NCBI GenBank assembly: GCA_035604595.1
Contig: DATNIE010000033.1
Span: 1 to 64,000, forward strand
Direction of reading: 5' to 3'
Origin: CAIKZZ01 sp035604595
GTDB taxonomy: Bacteria; Pseudomonadota; Gammaproteobacteria; Steroidobacterales; Steroidobacteraceae
DNA: 64,000 nucleotides
A program made the position numbers and the translations under genes. The notes under the pieces are model-generated. The model made no database searches and was not told where the DNA came from. It was given only the letters and a program-made list of their open reading frames with translations. This document shows positions 59,158 to 64,000 of this stretch, piece by piece. Each line of letters begins with the position of its first letter. The stretch's first letter is position 1.

Positions 59158-60369
59158 ATGCCTCGGCTTCTCGACATTCAGGTGCCGAGCGAATCCTTCG
59201 AGGGCACGCGGTCGCAGCTCGTGCGATGGCTGAAGACGCCCGGCCAGTCGGTGGCAGCCGGCGAACCGCTGATCGAAGTGGAGACGGAAAAGGTCACGAT
59301 GGAAATACATGCTCCGGCCGCTGGCGTACTGCGCGAAATCCTGAAACAGGAACACGCGGAGATCACGGTCGGTGACATTCTCGGACGCATCGAGACCGCA
59401 GAGGACGCCGGTGGCGAACCGGTCCCGACGACCGCGGCGGCGGAGCAGCGGCCGACTGCGCCGCCCGCGCCCGTTGCGATCGTACCGACGCCCGGGACCC
59501 TAGCGGCGAGCCCGGCCGTGCGCCGTCTGCTCGTACAGCACGATCTTTCGGCCGAGGTCATCCGCGGGACTGGAACGGACGGACGGATCACGGTGGACGA
59601 CGTGCTGCGCCACGTGGCCGAACGCGCTGCGTCGGCCGAGGTCGAAGCCGCCCCGCCCGGCATCGAGGGCCCCGTTCGCCGCGTGCCTCATTCGCCGCTC
59701 CGCCGTCGCATCGCGGAGCGGATGGTCGAGAGTCTGCTCAAGACCGCGCCGCACGTGACGACGGTGTTCGATGCCGATCTTAGCGCCGTGCTCGCCCACC
59801 GCACCCGACATCGCGCTGCGTTCGACGCCGAGCGGGTGCCGTTGACGCTGACGGCGTATTTTATCGCGGCTTGTGTGCCGGCGATTCGTGCCGTGCCCGA
59901 GGCCAACGCGCGCTGGAACTATGAGGCCCTTGAAATCTACGAACGGATCGACATCGGGATCGGCACGGCCGTCGAAGGCCGGGGGCTGATGGTACCGGTC
60001 ATTCGCGACGTCGCGGCGCTCGACCTCAAGGCGATCGCGGTACGCCTCGATGATCTGACGAGACGTGCGCGGGAGGATCACCTGACCCCGGCGGACGTGC
60101 GCGGCGGCACGTTCACGATCTCCAACCACGGCGTCAGCGGCAGCCTTCTCGCGGCACCGATCATCATCCATCAACCGCAGTCGGCGATCCTCGGCATCGG
60201 CAAGCTCGAGAAGCGCGCCGTTGTGATCGAGCGGAACGGCGTTGATGCAGTCATCGTGCGGCCGCGCTGCTACGTGACGCTGACGCTCGACCACCGCGTC
60301 CTGGACGGCCATCAGGGGAACCGCTTTATGCGCACCTGGGTCGCGGCGATCGAGAACTGGGCCGCCTGA
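59158..60369 (+). CDS. Dihydrolipoamide acyltransferase (E2)
   Basis: A 403-residue E2 with one N-terminal lipoyl domain (VETEKVTMEIHAPAAG, lipoylated Lys about 45), a Pro/Ala linker, a peripheral-subunit-binding domain (SPAVRRLLVQHDLSAEVIRGTGTDGRITVDDVL, about 118-150), and the catalytic domain from about 180, ending with ILGIG, then LTLDHRVLDGHQGNRFM, which holds the catalytic His-Asp. Starts 3 bp after the E1 stop. It forms the core of the oxoacid dehydrogenase complex; E3 must come from elsewhere. Confidence 0.9.
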   Translation: MPRLLDIQVPSESFEGTRSQLVRWLKTPGQSVAAGEPLIEVETEKVTMEIHAPAAGVLREILKQEHAEITVGDILGRIETAEDAGGEPVPTTAAAEQRPTAPPAPVAIVPTPGTLAASPAVRRLLVQHDLSAEVIRGTGTDGRITVDDVLRHVAERAASAEVEAAPPGIEGPVRRVPHSPLRRRIAERMVESLLKTAPHVTTVFDADLSAVLAHRTRHRAAFDAERVPLTLTAYFIAACVPAIRAVPEANARWNYEALEIYERIDIGIGTAVEGRGLMVPVIRDVAALDLKAIAVRLDDLTRRAREDHLTPADVRGGTFTISNHGVSGSLLAAPIIIHQPQSAILGIGKLEKRAVVIERNGVDAVIVRPRCYVTLTLDHRVLDGHQGNRFMRTWVAAIENWAA

Positions 60370-60396
60370 GCGTCGATCCCGATCGGGGCGTCGTCG

Positions 60397-61329
60397 TCAG
60401 CGCCCATTGCGAGTCAAGCCGCCGAACCGGCCGAACAGCTCGGCGTTCGCCGGCCGCAGGGGACCGCCGAGCGTCACGGCGTGAGCCGACAGATGCTGCT
60501 CCGCCCGCTGCGCGACGCGCCCGTAGATCGCCCGGCACAGATGGTATGCGTCCGTCCCGACCCAGTCGGCAGGCAGCAGCGCCTCGGGCAATAGCGGGTC
60601 GCGAAGGTGGATCTTGCGGTACTCGTGGATCAACAACGTCCGCAACAGGAAGCTCGGCAAGGGCGCGGGCGCGTCCCGTTCCCTGAGGGCCGCGAGCGCC
60701 GGCTCGAAGTGCGCGACGAATCGACGATAGCGGCTCGCCAGATCGCCGAGGTCCCACCCGAGGGTCGCGAGATGCCGGTGCGAGGCGGGCGGGCTCGGAC
60801 CGGTCGTCAGCACCACAGCGTCCACGAGCCCCGGCGTGCGACGCAGGACTCGCTCGACGTCCCCGACCGGCACCGTCGGGTGTGCGAACACGCCGGGCAC
60901 GGGTTCGCCGAACCCCGCCCAGCCGAGCGCATCGCGGGCCGCCTGACGCGCGCGGCGGCTCGACGGTGGAACCAGCACGATGGTCCACGTGCCCAACCAC
61001 GGTTGGCCGGGGACACCATAGATCTGCTGCGTTGCGGTGACGAACCGTTCCCGGCCCTCGCGGGACAGCTGGTATTCGCTCCGCCGCCCGAGACGGCGGT
61101 TCTCGAGCCAGCCATCCTCCGCCAGACGCGCCATCGCGGTGCGGACCAGCCGTTCATTGAGGCCAAACGGCGCGGCGAGCCCGATGAGGCTCCCGAGCGT
61201 GATCGCCCCGCCCCGCGGCGCGATCGCATCACCGAAGATTGTGACCAGCAGCGAGCCGCCGCGCAGCGGGCGCTGCCGGCGAAAACGGGTCACAAGTGCG
61301 GCAGCGGCGGTGGAGACGCGGTCAGCCAT
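60397..61329 (-). CDS. paaX: PaaX-family transcriptional regulator
   Basis: A 310-residue regulator from ATG 61329. The N-terminal winged helix (LGSLIGLAAPFGLNERLVRTAMARLAEDGWLENRRLGRRSEYQLSREG, split here) and the following PaaX domain with RFVTATQQIYG and LVPPSSRRARQ, then WAGFGEPVPGVFAHPT, match PaaX, the phenylacetyl-CoA-responsive repressor. It is divergent from paaABCD. An upstream in-frame ATG at 61374 has no ribosome-binding site and would lie inside the likely operator. Confidence 0.87.
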   Translation of the reverse strand: MADRVSTAAAALVTRFRRQRPLRGGSLLVTIFGDAIAPRGGAITLGSLIGLAAPFGLNERLVRTAMARLAEDGWLENRRLGRRSEYQLSREGRERFVTATQQIYGVPGQPWLGTWTIVLVPPSSRRARQAARDALGWAGFGEPVPGVFAHPTVPVGDVERVLRRTPGLVDAVVLTTGPSPPASHRHLATLGWDLGDLASRYRRFVAHFEPALAALRERDAPAPLPSFLLRTLLIHEYRKIHLRDPLLPEALLPADWVGTDAYHLCRAIYGRVAQRAEQHLSAHAVTLGGPLRPANAELFGRFGGLTRNGR

Positions 61330-61361
61330 AGGGTCCGGAGCCGGGCGGCTCTGTTGATATA

Positions 61362-61396
61362 ACACAGAACGCATTGTGACTCATTCGTTTCTGTGT
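61362..61396. promoter_or_regulatory. Inverted repeat between paaX and paaA (likely PaaX operator)
   Basis: ACACAGAA at 61362-61369 and its exact complement TTCTGTGT at 61389-61396, separated by 19 bases. It lies in the shared promoter region of the divergent genes, 36 bp before the paaA ATG at 61432. Sequence seen; PaaX binding is inferred from position. Confidence 0.55.
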
Positions 61397-61431
61397 CAGA
61401 GTTTCGGGCGACCGGCGAGGAGGAGCGCGCC

Positions 61432-62433
61432 ATGTACACGCAGGGACTCGATGCACCCGAACACGACCGGCCGGCTGCCGTCGCGGCCGCCAGCGGCACG
61501 CCCGAGGCCCGGTTCCAGGCGCGCGTCGACGCCGAGGACAAGGTCGAGCCGAAGGACTGGATGCCGGACGGCTATCGGCAGACGCTGATCCGGCAGATCT
61601 CGCAGCACGCGCACTCGGAGATCGTCGGGATGCTGCCGGAAGGCAACTGGATCACGCGGGCCCCGACGCTGCTGCGGAAGTCGATCCTGATCGCCAAAGT
61701 CCAGGACGAGGGCGGCCACGGCGCATACCTGTACAGCGCGACCGAGACGCTCGGCGTCTCGCGCGAAGAGCTCATCGACCAGCTGCTCGCGGGCAAGGCC
61801 AAGTACTCGAGCATCTTCAATTATCCGACCCCGACCTGGGCGGATATCGGCGCGATCGGCTGGCTCGTCGACGGAGCGGCCATCATGAACCAGATTCCGT
61901 TGTGCCGCTGCTCCTACGGCCCGTATGCGCGTGCAATGATCCGGATCTGCAGGGAAGAGAGCTTCCACCAGCGGCAGGGCTACGACATCATGCTGCGCCT
62001 CGCCCACGGCACGGCCGCACAGCGACAGATGGCGCAGGACGCGCTGAACCGCTGGTGGTGGCCGGCGCTGATGATGTTCGGGCCGTCCGACGTCGAGTCC
62101 AAGCACAGCGCACAGTCGATGCACTGGAAGATCAAGCGCTTCTCGAACGACGAGCTCCGGCAGAAGTTCGTTGACTTCACCGTGCCGCAGGCCGACTACC
62201 TGGGTATCAAAGTCCCAGACCCCGAGTTGCGCTGGGACGCGGACGCCAACTGCTATCGCTTCGGCGGCATCGATTGGACCGAGTTCAACGAGGTCCTGAA
62301 GGGCCACGGCCCGTGCAACCGCGAGCGGCTTGAGGCTCGGCGCCGGGCGCACGTGGACGGAGCGTGGGTCCGCGACGCCGCGGTCGCCTATGCGGCGAAG
62401 CAGCCGCACCGGGCCGCGGGCGAGGCCGCCTGA
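61432..62433 (+). CDS. paaA: Phenylacetyl-CoA epoxidase subunit PaaA
   Basis: A 333-residue di-iron oxygenase subunit. GAGGAGGAG at 61417-61425 precedes ATG 61432. The ferritin-like fold carries HAHSEIVGMLPEGNWI, KVQDEGGHGAYLY and EESFHQRQGYDIM, which supply the iron ligands. PaaA is the catalytic subunit of the 1,2-phenylacetyl-CoA epoxidase, which opens aerobic phenylacetate breakdown. Length matches known PaaA. First gene of paaABCD. Confidence 0.95.
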   Translation: MYTQGLDAPEHDRPAAVAAASGTPEARFQARVDAEDKVEPKDWMPDGYRQTLIRQISQHAHSEIVGMLPEGNWITRAPTLLRKSILIAKVQDEGGHGAYLYSATETLGVSREELIDQLLAGKAKYSSIFNYPTPTWADIGAIGWLVDGAAIMNQIPLCRCSYGPYARAMIRICREESFHQRQGYDIMLRLAHGTAAQRQMAQDALNRWWWPALMMFGPSDVESKHSAQSMHWKIKRFSNDELRQKFVDFTVPQADYLGIKVPDPELRWDADANCYRFGGIDWTEFNEVLKGHGPCNRERLEARRRAHVDGAWVRDAAVAYAAKQPHRAAGEAA

Positions 62434-62459
62434 ACGCGCATGACCACGGAGTCGCACCG

Positions 62460-62750
62460 ATGACCGCATCCAAGGACTGGCCGCTCTACGAGATCTTCAT
62501 CCGGGCCCGCGGCGGACTCGACCACAAGCACGTCGGGAGCGTCCACGCGGTCGATGCACGTATGGCGCTCGAGCATGCCCGCGACGTCTACACGCGGCGT
62601 CTCGAGGGCGTGAGCATCTGGGTCGTCCGCTCGACGGACATCTTCGCCTCCGATCCGGGCGATGCGGAGGCCCTGTTCGAGCCGGCGCGGGACAAGGTCT
62701 ATCGGCATCCGACCTTCTACGACATTCCCGACGCGGTAAAAACGCTATGA
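62460..62750 (+). CDS. paaB: Phenylacetyl-CoA epoxidase subunit PaaB
   Basis: A 96-residue subunit beginning MTASKDWPLYEIFIRARGG, with HKHVGSVHAVDARMALEHARDVYTRR and SIWVVRSTDI, all typical of PaaB, a non-catalytic component that holds the complex in shape. Overlaps paaC by 4 bp (ATGA). Confidence 0.94.
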   Translation: MTASKDWPLYEIFIRARGGLDHKHVGSVHAVDARMALEHARDVYTRRLEGVSIWVVRSTDIFASDPGDAEALFEPARDKVYRHPTFYDIPDAVKTL

Positions 62751-63532
62751 GCGCCACGACCGAGGCTGCGGCGCCGGCGACCGTCGCCGCCCGCTTCGAT
62801 TACCTGCTGCAGCTCGCCGACACGAGCCTCATTCTCGGGCAGCGGCTCGGCGAGTGGGTGGGCCATGCGCCCGCCGTTGAGGAAGACCTGGGGATTGCCA
62901 ACACCGCGCTCGATCTGATCGGGCAGGCGCGGCTCCTGCTGACCTATGCGGGCGAGGTCGAGGGGCGCGGCCGCACCGAGGATCAACTGGCGTTCCTGCG
63001 CGAGCAACACGAGTACCGCAACCCGGCGCTCGTCGAGCAGCCGAACGGCGACTTCGGCCACACCATGGTGCGTCAGGTACTCATCGACGCCTACCAGCTT
63101 GAGCTCCACGAGCGGCTGCAGCACTCGACGGATGCACGTCTCGCGGCGATCGCAGCCAAGGCGCTCAAGGAGACGCGTTATCACCTCCGCTACAGTGGCA
63201 GCTGGCTGATCCGTCTCGGCGATGGTACGGAGGAGAGCCACGCGCGCGTGCAACAGGCGCTCGATCGGCTGTGGCCGTTCACTCGCGAACTGTTCGACGA
63301 GCAGGACGCTGAGCGGGCGTTGGTGCAGGAAGGTGTCGTCCCGGCACTCGCAGATGTCGAGCAATCCTGGTCGACCCGCATGGACGGCATGCTTCGAGAG
63401 GCAACGCTGCAGCGGCCCGGCAGTACCCCATACCGCTGGTTTGGCCGGCGCGGCGTCCACACGGAGCACCTCGGCTACCTGCTCGCCGACATGCAGTTCC
63501 TGCAACGTACCCATCCGGGCGCCGAGTGGTGA
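62747..63532 (+). CDS. paaC: Phenylacetyl-CoA epoxidase subunit PaaC
   Basis: A 261-residue ferritin-like subunit with LLQLADTSLILGQRLGEWVGHAP, EEDLGIANTALDLIGQARLLLTYAG and KALKETRYHLRYSGSW. It is structurally like PaaA but its iron sites are not functional in the family, and it acts as a scaffold. GTGA overlap with paaD downstream. Confidence 0.94.
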   Translation: MSATTEAAAPATVAARFDYLLQLADTSLILGQRLGEWVGHAPAVEEDLGIANTALDLIGQARLLLTYAGEVEGRGRTEDQLAFLREQHEYRNPALVEQPNGDFGHTMVRQVLIDAYQLELHERLQHSTDARLAAIAAKALKETRYHLRYSGSWLIRLGDGTEESHARVQQALDRLWPFTRELFDEQDAERALVQEGVVPALADVEQSWSTRMDGMLREATLQRPGSTPYRWFGRRGVHTEHLGYLLADMQFLQRTHPGAEW

Positions 63533-64000
63533 CCGCCGTGGTGTCCGTCACGGCTGCCGGGCCTACGTGTGTACCGCGGGCCGAGCTCGAAGCCCGCGCC
63601 TGGCGGGTGCTCGGCGAGGTGCAGGACCCGGAGATCCCGGTGCTCAGCGTCGTCGATCTGGGCGTGATCCGTCACGTGCGTGCCGACGCGGCAGAGGCGC
63701 TGGAGGTCGGCCTCGCGCCGACCTATTCCGGTTGCCCGGCCACGGCGGTGATTCGGGCGAACGTCATCGCGGCACTGCGCGCTGCGGGCTTCGATCGGGT
63801 GACGGTCGTGGAGGTGCTGTCCCCGCCCTGGACCAGCGACTGGGTGAGCGCGGAGGGCCGGCAGAAGCTCGAATACTACGGGATCGCGCCGCCCGCCGAG
63901 GCCGTCGGCTCGCCGCGGGAGCTGTGGCGTCCGGCACCGACCGTCCGCTGCCCGCGCTGCGAGTCCCGGGAGACGACCGAACTCAGTCACTTCGGCTCGA
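63529..64000 (+). CDS. paaD: Phenylacetate assembly protein PaaD (cut by window edge)
   Basis: 157 codons from GTG 63529, overlapping the paaC stop. The start RAWRVLGEVQDPEIPVLSVVDLGVI is a MIP18/DUF59-type iron-sulfur-assembly domain and PTYSGCPATAVIRANV its Cys motif; near the edge CPRCESRETTELSHFGS begins the zinc-ribbon tail. PaaD helps mature the epoxidase. The rest of the gene, and paaE, lie outside. Confidence 0.92.
   Translation, partial: MTAVVSVTAAGPTCVPRAELEARAWRVLGEVQDPEIPVLSVVDLGVIRHVRADAAEALEVGLAPTYSGCPATAVIRANVIAALRAAGFDRVTVVEVLSPPWTSDWVSAEGRQKLEYYGIAPPAEAVGSPRELWRPAPTVRCPRCESRETTELSHFGS

Overview
The window is GC-rich, densely coded bacterial chromosome with about 56 protein-coding genes, four gene relics or edge fragments, and no tRNA, rRNA or CRISPR array that I could see. 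The gene content (YaeQ, UrcA family, HutD remnant, PaaX-controlled phenylacetate epoxidase, LldP lactate permease, paired DUF1800/DUF1501 exported proteins, TonB-receptor relic) points to a high-GC member of the Pseudomonadota. I would guess Gammaproteobacteria of the Nevskiales/Steroidobacterales kind; the phylum is fairly safe, the order is a guess.

Layout. 1-0.5 kb: the last codons of an IS4-family transposase abut a 5'-truncated hutD. 0.7-14.6 kb: housekeeping and lipid-type genes: hotdog thioesterase, amino-acid permease, GST, acyl-CoA dehydrogenase plus cyclopropane-fatty-acid synthase (operon), CBS protein, two metallo-beta-lactamase-fold enzymes, lactate permease, LOG-family protein, HAD hydrolase plus thioesterase. 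15-18.9 kb: DUF1800/DUF1501 exported pair and a glycine-rich secreted protein. 18.9-22.5 kb: YjbR-like, YaeQ, patatin, ketopantoate-reductase-like genes. 23-27.1 kb: a TonB-receptor relic, then glcDEF glycolate oxidase. 27.2-36.2 kb: MFS transporter, a dimethylglycine-dehydrogenase-like flavoenzyme, and a divergent, translationally coupled soxBDAG sarcosine oxidase operon. 36.2-43.8 kb: outer-membrane protein, UrcA, GFA-family, GST, exported alpha/beta hydrolase, phosphotransferase and dienelactone-hydrolase genes. 43.9-46.3 kb: an MttB-family methyltransferase divergent from a BetI-like TetR regulator, with a 20-bp perfect palindrome between them. 46.4-49.3 kb: a six-repeat Kelch lipoprotein, a fasciclin-domain relic and an atypical SDR. 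49.6-52 kb: a second dimethylglycine-dehydrogenase-like gene. 52-56.2 kb: a four-gene MacAB/Lol-like ABC export operon. 56.4-60.4 kb: Lrp-type regulator divergent from a fused E1(alpha-beta) and E2 of a 2-oxoacid dehydrogenase. 60.4-64 kb: paaX divergent from paaABCD (paaD runs off the right edge).

How the genes fit together. The central theme is catabolism of N-methylated and small C2 compounds: an MttB-family (betaine-type) demethylase, two dimethylglycine/sarcosine-dehydrogenase-like flavoenzymes, a heterotetrameric sarcosine oxidase and glycolate oxidase could form a stepwise betaine to dimethylglycine to sarcosine to glycine route with C2-acid oxidation beside it. This pathway is inferred from families; no corrinoid protein, methyl-acceptor methyltransferase or folate genes (glyA, folD, purU) lie in the window. 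The right end adds aromatic (phenylacetyl-CoA) and branched-chain or pyruvate-type oxoacid oxidation, each with its own divergent regulator and an inverted repeat in the shared promoter region.

Start codons were chosen by Shine-Dalgarno-like sequences, overlaps with neighbours and family lengths. Long open frames opposite real genes are high-GC shadows and are not listed as genes.
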